Source of the DNA: JAFALK01 sp036500605
Lineage (GTDB): Bacteria; Pseudomonadota; Gammaproteobacteria; Burkholderiales; Burkholderiaceae_C
Assembly (NCBI GenBank): GCA_036500605.1
Contig: DASYBU010000044.1
Location: forward strand, 62,001 to 126,000
Direction of reading: 5' to 3'
Length of the DNA: 64,000 nucleotides
Shown here: positions 54,913 to 62,719 of the stretch, piece by piece
Layout of the letters: each line of letters begins with the position of its first letter
Position numbering within the stretch: position 1 is the first letter of the stretch
Translations under genes and position numbers: made by a program
Notes under the pieces: generated by a model
What the model was told of the DNA's origin: nothing
Databases searched by the model: none
What the model saw: only the letters and a program-made list of their open reading frames with translations

Positions 54913-56211
54913 TCAAACGCCCATGAGGCGCCGTGACAGCTCGGAGGACATGCCCGGATCCCGATACGACAGGAACTCGTGCAAGCGCGGATATCCTGCC
55001 TCTAGCAAAGCTCTCGGCATGCGGGCATCCTTGGCCAAGTAGAGCCTGCCACCCGCTTCAGCCACCAGTCCGTCCAATCGGGCGAAAAGGCGCTCGACAT
55101 CGGGCCCCGTATTGGCGAAGTCCAGAGCCAATGTCACGCCTGGCCGCGGAAAGCTCAACATGCCAAGCGCCGAGCGTTGCCCAAAGGATTTCAGAACCGC
55201 AAGGAAGGAGCCGCGCCCCGAACGCGCGATTTCCCTCAACATATCCCGGGTCACCTGCGCGCCATTGTCGAACGGAACGACGCACTGATACTGAAAGAAC
55301 CCTTTGGGGCCATAGATACGGTTCCATTCCAACAGGTTGTCCAGTGGATAGAAGAAGGTCTGATAGTGCTGGCGGGCGATGCCAGCACGCCATTGGCCCA
55401 TCCGAAAATAGGCCGTGTTGAAGGCGCGCAGGCTCAAGCCGTTGATCAGCGGCACCGGCGGCGTGAGTGGCACACGACGGGTCGGACGGGCCGGCGGCGC
55501 CGGCGCATCGCTAGCAGCATGATTGCCGCGCATGAACAATCCGCGGCCTTGCTCGCCGGCCAGGCAATCGATCCAGGAAACTGTGTACTCCCAGCCCCGC
55601 TCGGACTGCTCACTCAACTGGAAGAACTGATCCAGGGAGTCGAAGGGAATGGTTTCCGTGTCCAGCCAGGGCCCCATCACAGGGCGCAGCTGGATTTCGG
55701 CCGACACGATGACACCGGTCAACCCAACGCCACCCAAGGTGGCGGCGAGCCAATCAGAACGTAGCGTCGGCCCGCATTCGATAACTTCGCCGTCCGTACG
55801 CTGGAGAACGAGTCCCGTCACGTGATCGCCAAACGAGCCTACCGCGTGGTGATTCTTGCCATGTACGTCATTGGCGATGGCTCCACCTACGCTGACGACC
55901 TGCGTACCGGGACTGACGGGCAGCATCCAGCCGCGCGGAACAACCAGCCGCTGAATGTCGCGCAGTAGCACCCCTGACTCACATCTCAAGCGGCCGGTCG
56001 TGGGATCGAAGTCGATGAAACGATCCAGCCCCGCGGTGCGCCATAGCACCCCGCCTGCATTGAGGCAGGCATCCCCATAACTTCGCCCCATGCCGTAGGC
56101 GATGCCAAGCCCGGGAGACTGCAATTGATCAGCCACTCGATCGCGGTCGCCGAGAGGGACCATCTGATGTGGGGCGAACGAAAGTCTGCCCCAAGAGCCC
56201 ACGGGCGTCAT
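54913..56211 (-). CDS. DprE1-like FAD-dependent oxidoreductase
   Basis: This is a 432-residue VAO-type flavoenzyme. YGMGRSYGDACLNAGG near residue 39 and VGGAIANDVHGKNHHAVGSFGDHV near residue 108 match mycobacterial DprE1 closely, including the HGKNHH FAD loop. DprE1 oxidises the 2-hydroxyl of decaprenyl-phosphoryl ribose. VLKSFGQRSALGMLSFPRPG also aligns. The position of the benzothiazinone-reactive cysteine (Cys387 of M. tuberculosis) appears to be Ala362 here. The ATG at 56211 overlaps the UbiA-HAD stop by 4 nt, so the two are coupled. Confidence 0.88.
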   Translation of the reverse strand: MTPVGSWGRLSFAPHQMVPLGDRDRVADQLQSPGLGIAYGMGRSYGDACLNAGGVLWRTAGLDRFIDFDPTTGRLRCESGVLLRDIQRLVVPRGWMLPVSPGTQVVSVGGAIANDVHGKNHHAVGSFGDHVTGLVLQRTDGEVIECGPTLRSDWLAATLGGVGLTGVIVSAEIQLRPVMGPWLDTETIPFDSLDQFFQLSEQSERGWEYTVSWIDCLAGEQGRGLFMRGNHAASDAPAPPARPTRRVPLTPPVPLINGLSLRAFNTAYFRMGQWRAGIARQHYQTFFYPLDNLLEWNRIYGPKGFFQYQCVVPFDNGAQVTRDMLREIARSGRGSFLAVLKSFGQRSALGMLSFPRPGVTLALDFANTGPDVERLFARLDGLVAEAGGRLYLAKDARMPRALLEAGYPRLHEFLSYRDPGMSSELSRRLMGV

Positions 56212-57644
56212 GGCCACCCCAGCGCTCCGGCAGCCAAGAACAACCCGATAGCGGCACCAGCCATCAGGGAGATGCGATCCTTGACCGCGAACACGAGCGG
56301 ATCGTCATGCATTTGGTTGCGGTGCGCCTGCATCCACATCCAGCAGACCCAGAACAGCATGACAGGCACAGCGCCCCAGACCAGCTCGGGAGTCTTATAC
56401 AACTTCGTGACCGCGTCGCTGTTCAGGTAGAGCGCCAGCACCAGCACCGACGCCTGGCCTGCTGTGATACCCATGGTCTGGATCAGTGATGCGTCATCCG
56501 TGTGATAGCCACGACCATGTAGTTTGCTGCGGCCGCTGGCCTGTTGCAGTTCAAGTTCCGCATACCGTTTGACGAACGCCAAAGAGAGGAAGAGGAACAC
56601 CGAGAACGCGAGCAACCAGAAGGACAGTTGCAGTCCCACCGCCGCCGCACCGGCGAGAACGCGCAACGTGTACAGCATGGCCAGAGTCATGCAATCAATC
56701 AGGATCAGGCGTTTCAACGCCCAAGAGTAAAGGCAGGTCAATACGAAATAGCCAAGAAGCCACCCCTGGAAACTCTTGCCGACCTGCCCGGCCAGCAGCA
56801 GGCTGCAAATGAGCAGCAGCGGCGCCAGCGCCACGCCGATCCACACCGGTAGCACGCCGGAGGCGAAGGGACGGTTCTTCTTGCGCGGATGCAGACGGTC
56901 GCTTTCCAGGTCCAGCAGATCGTTGGCCAGATAGACCGAGGAGGCACACAGACTGAACGCCAGGAAGGCTAGAGCCAGCACACTCCAAGCATGACCGTCG
57001 CTCAGTTGGTGGGCGGCCAGAAGCGGCATAAACAGCAGCATATTCTTGAGCCACTGATGCAAGCGCAGCGCGCGACGCCAGACCGTGAGCCCCTGAGGCG
57101 GCGCAGCAAACACCTTGCTGACGGTAAAGCGTTGCCGGGCCGCAGCCAGCAGCGCCTTGGAGGCGTTGACCACCACCGCTTCGCGAGCTCTCTCCCAGAC
57201 CAGCAAGTCAGCGCTTGAATTGCCTGCATAGTCGAAGCCGCCCACCCCGAAACGGGCCTCCAGCGTGGCGGACTTATTGGCGCCGGCCAGGTTGATCGTG
57301 CCATCGGTAGCGATCACCTCGTCGAACAAAGCCAGATGCCCGGCGATAGCTTCGGCAACGGAGCGGTCCGCAGCGGTGCACAGCACTAGTCGGCGTCCGG
57401 CCGCACGCTGTTCACGCAGCCAATCCAGCAGTGGCAGGTTGTACGGAAGCGTTTCAGGATTGAGGCTGGCAAGAGCGGAGATCTCGCGCTTCATTTGCGC
57501 TTTACCGCGCATCAGCCAGAAGGGGATTTTCAGCGTGCTTGCCGGCCGATCCCGCAGCATCAGGAGGGCCGATTCGTGTAGGGTGTCTGTATGAAGCAGC
57601 GTACCGTCAAGATCGACTACTAGCGGATGCGGCTGTGAAATCAA
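56208..57644 (-). CDS. HAD-UbiA fusion: polyprenyl-phosphate phosphoribosyltransferase-like
   Basis: This 478-residue protein has an N-terminal HAD domain (DLDGT, Asp11 and Asp13; residues 1-190) followed by a UbiA prenyltransferase domain of about 9 helices. NDLLDLESDRLHPRKKNRP (from Asn241) is the first Asp-rich motif and closely resembles the decaprenyl-phosphate phosphoribosyltransferase of mycobacteria (Rv3806c). The UbiA part likely joins phosphoribosyl diphosphate to a polyprenyl phosphate. The HAD part could remove the 5-phosphate. The start is a TTG with a GAGG ribosome binding site 6 nt upstream; no ATG lies nearby in frame. Confidence 0.86.
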   Translation of the reverse strand: MISQPHPLVVDLDGTLLHTDTLHESALLMLRDRPASTLKIPFWLMRGKAQMKREISALASLNPETLPYNLPLLDWLREQRAAGRRLVLCTAADRSVAEAIAGHLALFDEVIATDGTINLAGANKSATLEARFGVGGFDYAGNSSADLLVWERAREAVVVNASKALLAAARQRFTVSKVFAAPPQGLTVWRRALRLHQWLKNMLLFMPLLAAHQLSDGHAWSVLALAFLAFSLCASSVYLANDLLDLESDRLHPRKKNRPFASGVLPVWIGVALAPLLLICSLLLAGQVGKSFQGWLLGYFVLTCLYSWALKRLILIDCMTLAMLYTLRVLAGAAAVGLQLSFWLLAFSVFLFLSLAFVKRYAELELQQASGRSKLHGRGYHTDDASLIQTMGITAGQASVLVLALYLNSDAVTKLYKTPELVWGAVPVMLFWVCWMWMQAHRNQMHDDPLVFAVKDRISLMAGAAIGLFLAAGALGWP

Positions 57645-57720
57645 ATTTACCTCTACTCTGAACTTATTGATCCTGCAATACAGGCATCCGAATTATCGCC
57701 GACTTGGAAAGCTGCCAATT

Positions 57721-57770
57721 GCGCGCCAAGGCGCGTTAGGGCGCGTGAGAGCGCTCAAGGGCGCGCATCC
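57721..57770. repeat. GCGCG-rich repeats between the sulfatase-fold and UbiA genes
   Basis: GCGCG-containing words recur five times, about 10-13 bp apart (for example AAGGCGCGTT, AGGGCGCGTG, AAGGGCGCGC). They start and end with GCGCGC palindromes, so a hairpin is possible. The stretch 57,645-57,784 has no gene. Confidence 0.5.
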
Positions 57771-57784
57771 ATCCCACCGCACGA

Positions 57785-59230
57785 TCAACGCGTTGCCCCT
57801 TGAGCGGCCAATTTGGGCTCGGCAACCATAATAGGGACGACCCTCATATCAAACGCATTCCGGTTCTCGCGGTCACCAAATGGCGGTGCATGATCGCCAA
57901 CGACGACCACCAACGGCGTGGTCGACATAGTCTCCATTTGCGTAGCAAGTGTCCCCAGAACGTCACCAAGCCGTCCTACCATGTCGCAAGCCGTGTCGTG
58001 CACCTGATTGGCCGTGCAAAGACTGACCAAGTCTGCGGGCAGCGGCTTCGTTCTGCCACCCAGCGGGAGATGCGTGTCCAGCGTCAGCGCGTAGACAAAC
58101 TGTCCGGTTGAATCAGCAAGCTTCGCTGCTTCATGAAGGACGGCCAAATCGCAAATGCCTGGATAGGTTTCGTTGCAATTCATGGGCAGCGGCTGGCCAT
58201 CGGAAGCGATTTGCCGCCAAGCTGTCAGGCCCACCATCGGCCACCAATCCCGCCTATCGAACATTCGCAGGCTGAAGCCATGAAAGCCGGTTGCATGCTG
58301 GCCGTCGGCATGCATTTTCCAAGGCAGGCAAGTCTTTGCCGTCTCAGCATCAAGGCGCGATGGATGCCCTTTCAAGCCACACAGAGTCCGCAACTCGCCT
58401 GAGGTGGTCGCCCCGAGGAAGGGCTCTTTGTCCATACCTACTGTCCAGCGCGCGGCAACAGCTGGTGTGTTGAGCCTCGCAAGCATCCAATCCGCGAGGG
58501 CCTGAGATCGTGGCAGCCCCATGGACTCGACCAACACGAGCATCTCGCTATTCTTAGGGTTCGACACATGCCACGCACCGAGGACTTTGTTGGATTTCAC
58601 GCCTTCAAACGGCAACGGGCGTTCGAGCGCCATCGGGTTGCGTTTCAACGCATTCAATATGTTCCATGCGGGACTGCCTGCCACGTTGAACGGCAGCAAT
58701 TTTTCGTCGCGGTTGAGCCCCAGCAGATGAGAAGACCCGTTTAGGGCATCAAGAAGCTCAAGCAAAACCACAGTCAGCAGCAGCGGCAGCGCCAAGCACC
58801 GCATGCTGCGGGTAAGACGAATGACAAGCCAAATGAAGAACAAAAACCCCAAGACCGCTGCGACCGAAGATGCGCTAATGAACGGTCGGAGATTGATCAA
58901 GTCGATAAAGCGAGCCGAATTGACGAAATCGATGACCGAAAGAAAGTAGTAATTCTGCGTGGCCATCCTGAGGATGTCGGCGGACCACGCGCCTATTAAG
59001 ACGATCGCGCCGACGACTGGATTGAGGCACGACACCGCAGCAGCCAAAACGAGGTCGAGATTGACCAGTGGGCGATCTTCGGTCCAGGGGCTGTGCGTCA
59101 ACCAGCCGATGAGCCAGGATGGCAGATGGAGAGCACCCAGCGTCGCAACGTATCGGCCCACAACTTGCGGCCAGGTCATGACGGGCGCAGCGACCCAATT
59201 GTCCTTCTTGCCAAAATTAAAGGTAATCAT
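57785..59230 (-). CDS. membrane sulfatase-fold phosphotransferase-like protein
   Basis: This 481-residue protein has about five N-terminal membrane helices (to about residue 170) and a periplasmic domain of the alkaline phosphatase/sulfatase superfamily. LVLVESMG near residue 228 gives the first metal-binding acid. FLGATTSGELRTLCG carries the candidate nucleophile threonine (compare the TS-x-x-E motif of LtaS-like enzymes). LDTHLPLGG and VVVGDHAPPF match the later metal sites. Relatives transfer phosphoglycerol or phosphoethanolamine from phospholipids to glycans. It is paired with a GDPD-like gene (4-nt gap). ATG 59230 is preferred; an upstream start would extend into that gene. Confidence 0.75.
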   Translation of the reverse strand: MITFNFGKKDNWVAAPVMTWPQVVGRYVATLGALHLPSWLIGWLTHSPWTEDRPLVNLDLVLAAAVSCLNPVVGAIVLIGAWSADILRMATQNYYFLSVIDFVNSARFIDLINLRPFISASSVAAVLGFLFFIWLVIRLTRSMRCLALPLLLTVVLLELLDALNGSSHLLGLNRDEKLLPFNVAGSPAWNILNALKRNPMALERPLPFEGVKSNKVLGAWHVSNPKNSEMLVLVESMGLPRSQALADWMLARLNTPAVAARWTVGMDKEPFLGATTSGELRTLCGLKGHPSRLDAETAKTCLPWKMHADGQHATGFHGFSLRMFDRRDWWPMVGLTAWRQIASDGQPLPMNCNETYPGICDLAVLHEAAKLADSTGQFVYALTLDTHLPLGGRTKPLPADLVSLCTANQVHDTACDMVGRLGDVLGTLATQMETMSTTPLVVVVGDHAPPFGDRENRNAFDMRVVPIMVAEPKLAAQGATR

Positions 59231-59234
59231 GAGT

Positions 59235-60110
59235 TCAACGCGACTTTGCCTCAGCACAGGGCAAGGTTTCCAGGGTGTAAACGCCTTGCGCACCCGCGGT
59301 CTGCGCCATGCGAAAGGTCTTGCAGTCATGCACCGGATGGAGGAACAGTTCCAGCCCAGGCGGGCGATGTTCCAGCGCCTCCAGACGCTCGATGGGCAGC
59401 GTCAGCACTCTGGCGCCGATCCGCTCCGCGTTCTGCGCCACGCTGTCGATGCGGCGATGCGCCAAGTACGCGGTCACGATGGGCCCCGCAAGCGGTAGCA
59501 TTGTCTGCCATCTATTGAAAAGCGCCACTTGATCGGGAAGATACAGCTGGAAGATGACCTGCCGCGCTTGCCCCGTTCGTTGCAGAACTTGAACAATCAG
59601 GTTGCCTGCTTCCACGAAATCAGACTTGATGTCCAGGACGAGCCAGCTGTCGGCCGGCAACGCCTTGAGCAAAGTGTCAAAGCGGCACTCATCTGGCAGG
59701 GCCACGCTTTCCTGCGCCGGATCATGTCGACAACGCAGCGCCCCACTTACGACCGAGATATCGACTTCGAAGACCCGGAACCCTTTCCGATGGGAACTGG
59801 CGAGTGCTGCCAAGGAGTTCGCGCTCGCCAAGCCGGAATCTCCCAAGGCGTGAGCGATCCGGATCGGATGAGATTCCGCGTCGAGCCAAGCGTAGTCCTG
59901 AGGCTGACGCAATTTATCGGCCTTGGTCCAATTCTCCTCGCCAAGCAGCTGAGCGACGCCATCCATCAAGCGCTCATGCAGGAGCCTCCGGTCGAGTGCA
60001 TGGGTCTGGGCCCGAAATGGCCCAACCGCCAGCGCCACAGTGACAACAAGCACGACAGTCACAGCAAACAAAAGCCGCCGCATCTGGCTTGATCGACCCG
60101 ACCCGCTCAT
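59235..60110 (-). CDS. glycerophosphodiester phosphodiesterase-like protein, membrane-anchored
   Basis: This 291-residue protein has an N-terminal signal anchor (about residues 11-30) and a TIM-barrel GDPD domain outside the membrane. His87 in IAHALGD, Glu115 and Asp117 in FEVDISV, and His129-Asp130 in CRHD fit the GDPD active site, but the usual HRG is HALG. The arginine next to the first histidine is therefore missing. It may be a GDPD with altered substrate or be inactive. Its ATG overlaps the capD stop, and it precedes the sulfatase-fold transferase. Confidence 0.75.
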   Translation of the reverse strand: MSGSGRSSQMRRLLFAVTVVLVVTVALAVGPFRAQTHALDRRLLHERLMDGVAQLLGEENWTKADKLRQPQDYAWLDAESHPIRIAHALGDSGLASANSLAALASSHRKGFRVFEVDISVVSGALRCRHDPAQESVALPDECRFDTLLKALPADSWLVLDIKSDFVEAGNLIVQVLQRTGQARQVIFQLYLPDQVALFNRWQTMLPLAGPIVTAYLAHRRIDSVAQNAERIGARVLTLPIERLEALEHRPPGLELFLHPVHDCKTFRMAQTAGAQGVYTLETLPCAEAKSR

Positions 60111-61981
60111 GCCGACCGCTCCGCTTGACGCGTGTATTCAGGAACGACTTGCGCGAGGCCAGTCAACACAAGCTCTCTCTGTTGTTGCTCCGGGCTCTGG
60201 AGCTGTTGAACCCAAGCCAACAAGTCCACGTCGGATGTCTCCGTACCCAGAGTGGCTATCCTCACGCATGGGACTGTCGTCGCAACCGTGCGATCCGCGT
60301 CTGCGATGAGCTCTTCGAATAGCTTCTCGCCAGGCCGCAGCCCTGTGAACTCGATTCTGATTTCATGTTCGCTGCGCCCTGCGAGGCGAACCATATCGCG
60401 CGCCAAATCAGCGATCTTGACTGGCTCACCCATTTCCAGCACCAATACCTGCCCGGTTTCCCCAATCGCGGCAGCCTGCAGCACCAATCGAGCAGCCTCC
60501 GGGATAGTCATGAAATAGCGAATGATGTCAGGGTGCGTCACCGTCACCGGCCCGCCCTTGGCAATCTGCTCCTTGAACTTCGGAATCACGCTCCCGCTGG
60601 ATCCAAGCACATTGCCAAAGCGCACCGCCATGAACTTGGTGGCATGGCCCTGTCCGGCTATGTGGCTGATCACCAGTTCTGCGGCCCGCTTGCTCGCCCC
60701 CATCACATTTGTAGGGTTCACCGCTTTGTCCGTACTGATCAACACAAAGCGCTCGACGCCGCTCTCCGCCGCCGCCAGGCAGGCGTGATAAGTGCCTAAG
60801 GTGTTATTCCTCGTGCAAGCCCAGGCGTTCTCCTCCTCCATCAACGGCACATGCTTGTATGCCGCCGCATGGAAAACGATCTGTGGCTTGTACTTGCCGA
60901 AGACATGGCGCAGATGTTCAAGGTCCTTCACATCACCCACCAGTCGCATCAGCGGAATGTGTGGAAACTTCTCGGACAGCTCCTGTTCGATCGTGTAGAG
61001 CGCGAATTCGCTCAGCTCATACAGCACGATTCTCGATGGCCCATAACGGGCCACCTGCCGGCACAGCTCCGAACCGATCGAGCCGCCAGCGCCCGTGATC
61101 AGCACCACCTTGGCGTTAATGCATTCGCAGATGCCGCCCTCGTCGAGCTGCACCGGCTCGCGCCCCAGTAAATCCTCAGGCTCTATATCGCGCAGCTGAT
61201 CGACCTTGCTGCCTTGCAAGAGCTCTGCACTGTTCGGCACCGTCAGCACATGCAAGCCGGTCTGTCCCGCCAGATCCAGCGCGCGACGCCGAAGCTGCGG
61301 CGTGGCCGAAGGCATCGCCACGATCAGATGAGTGATGCCGTGCAGCTCGCTGAACCGCGCCGCATCCTCCAGAGCGCCCAGCACGGGAATGCCACCGACG
61401 CGCAGATCACGCTTGGCCTTGTCATCGTCGAGCAGGCCGACCACCACCCAGCCCTGATGCTGGATGCCCGCGACCAGCAAGCGCGCAGCATCTCCTGCGC
61501 CGAGGATCAGCACGCGATGGGACTCCACAGAGCTGCCACTGATCCGCCCACGCATGTGTTCGTAAAGCATGCGATAGCCCATGCGCATCATCGACAGGCC
61601 GATCACGCAGAACACTGGATGCAGGGCCAGCACAGCGCGCGGAATGCCGCTTAAATGAGCCATTAGCACCGCCGTCGCACACAGCAGGCCGGCCAGCACG
61701 CAGGCCGCGGTCAGCCGCTTGACCTCGCCGAAACCGCTGAAACGCCACATGCCCTTGGGCACCTTGAAGAGCCACAGCACGGCCACGTACAGCACGACCA
61801 GGCCGCACATCACCGCTGAGTCGTAATCGGGCCGCTCGATCAGCCAGTAGCGAAAGCCGAGGCGGAAGAGATACGTCGCCTGCCAGGCCAGCGCGATCAC
61901 GATGCCGTCAAGCAGCAGAGAAAGGCGCTCGCGCTGCGGGCGGATGCGGGTCAGGAGGGTGTCGAGAGCGGGCCAGAACAT
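60107..61981 (-). CDS. capD: CapD/WbpM-type nucleotide-sugar 4,6-dehydratase (membrane-bound)
   Basis: This 624-residue protein has about four membrane helices in the N-terminal 130 residues, a CoA-binding-like Rossmann region (VLILGAGDAARLL) and a C-terminal SDR domain (ITGAGGSIGSELCRQ near residue 285). STDKAVNPTNVMGASKR gives the TDK and Met-x3-Lys variant of UDP-GlcNAc 4,6-dehydratases (PglF/WbpM/FlaA1). It likely makes UDP-2-acetamido-4-keto-2,4,6-trideoxyhexose for bacillosamine- or fucosamine-type sugars. The ATG at 61981 starts MFWPALDTLLTR; earlier in-frame codons are low-complexity and overlap the divergent gene. Confidence 0.92.
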   Translation of the reverse strand: MFWPALDTLLTRIRPQRERLSLLLDGIVIALAWQATYLFRLGFRYWLIERPDYDSAVMCGLVVLYVAVLWLFKVPKGMWRFSGFGEVKRLTAACVLAGLLCATAVLMAHLSGIPRAVLALHPVFCVIGLSMMRMGYRMLYEHMRGRISGSSVESHRVLILGAGDAARLLVAGIQHQGWVVVGLLDDDKAKRDLRVGGIPVLGALEDAARFSELHGITHLIVAMPSATPQLRRRALDLAGQTGLHVLTVPNSAELLQGSKVDQLRDIEPEDLLGREPVQLDEGGICECINAKVVLITGAGGSIGSELCRQVARYGPSRIVLYELSEFALYTIEQELSEKFPHIPLMRLVGDVKDLEHLRHVFGKYKPQIVFHAAAYKHVPLMEEENAWACTRNNTLGTYHACLAAAESGVERFVLISTDKAVNPTNVMGASKRAAELVISHIAGQGHATKFMAVRFGNVLGSSGSVIPKFKEQIAKGGPVTVTHPDIIRYFMTIPEAARLVLQAAAIGETGQVLVLEMGEPVKIADLARDMVRLAGRSEHEIRIEFTGLRPGEKLFEELIADADRTVATTVPCVRIATLGTETSDVDLLAWVQQLQSPEQQQRELVLTGLAQVVPEYTRQAERSA

Positions 61982-62051
61982 AAGCACGGGATTGTCGGTG
62001 CAAATCGGGTCTCGATCGGGTCTCGGCTTGGCCGGTGGCATCATCGCCACC

Positions 62052-62681
62052 ATGAGCCCTCCTCCCGCACAACTCGACCTTCTCTCGGGCGGCGACGACG
62101 ACACCTGGGTCCCGTTCATGCTCGACGCCGTCAGCGGCAAGGCCAAGAGCCACACGCTGTTCCTGGCCCTCATGCCGGAGCCGCACAGCGCGCAGCGCAT
62201 CGCGCAAGCCGCCGAAGACCTTCGCCAGCGTCACGACTTGAAGAGCAAATGTCTCGACGCCAAACGCCTGCACCTCACCCTGCACACGGTCGCACATTTC
62301 GAGCCGACCTTCGTCTCGCAGCGAACCGTCGATGCGGCGATGGCGGCTGCCGCTCGGATTCGCTGTGCGCCGTTTTCCGTCGCGTTCGACCATGCAAAGA
62401 GCTTCCCGAACAGCGATGCCTTTGTCTTGCGCAGCGATGCCGGCAGCGACGCGTCCATCAAGCATCTGCGCCAATTGCTGACGCTGGAACTGCGCCGCGT
62501 CGAGCTGCGCCCGAAAGCGACCGAAACGCCTCACATGACCCTGCTCTACGACAAGCACAAGATTGAGGAGCACCCGATCGACCCGCTGCACTGGACCGCC
62601 ACGCGCTTTGCGCTGATCCTCAGCCACGTCGGCGCCAACCACCATCAACACATCGCTGAATGGCCCTTGGTCAGCGCTTGA
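62052..62681 (+). CDS. 2'-5' RNA ligase/cyclic phosphodiesterase-family (2H) protein
   Basis: This 209-residue 2H phosphoesterase has HLTLHT near residue 76 and HMTLLY near residue 162, the two HxTx catalytic motifs. Such proteins (ThpR/LigT) open 2',3'-cyclic phosphates on RNA. The substrate is unknown. It is the only plus-strand gene in the right arm of the polysaccharide locus and probably an unrelated insertion. The region before it (61,982-62,051) would carry both divergent promoters. Its stop lies inside a 12-bp tandem repeat. Confidence 0.85.
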   Translation: MSPPPAQLDLLSGGDDDTWVPFMLDAVSGKAKSHTLFLALMPEPHSAQRIAQAAEDLRQRHDLKSKCLDAKRLHLTLHTVAHFEPTFVSQRTVDAAMAAAARIRCAPFSVAFDHAKSFPNSDAFVLRSDAGSDASIKHLRQLLTLELRRVELRPKATETPHMTLLYDKHKIEEHPIDPLHWTATRFALILSHVGANHHQHIAEWPLVSA

Positions 62682-62719
62682 TTCAGCGCTTGATTCAACG
62701 CTTGATTCAACGCCTGAGG
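62672..62719. repeat. 12-bp tandem repeat spanning two convergent stop codons
   Basis: There are four 12-bp units: CAGCGCTTGATT twice (62672-62695), CAACGCTTGATT (62696-62707), and the diverged CAACGCCTGAGG (62708-62719). The first unit carries the stop (TGA, 62679-62681) of the 2H gene on the plus strand. The third to fourth units carry the stop of the sugar transferase on the minus strand. The word TTGATTCA repeats. Confidence 0.8.

Noticed and set aside
57721..57770. CRISPR array or phage attachment site
   Set aside because: The repeats are too short and too closely spaced, without unique spacers. There is no integrase or cas gene in the window.
60107..62200. A longer start for capD extending to 62200
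   Set aside because: The extra N-terminal residues are low complexity and antisense to the 2H phosphoesterase gene. The ATG at 61981 gives the normal CapD N-terminus.
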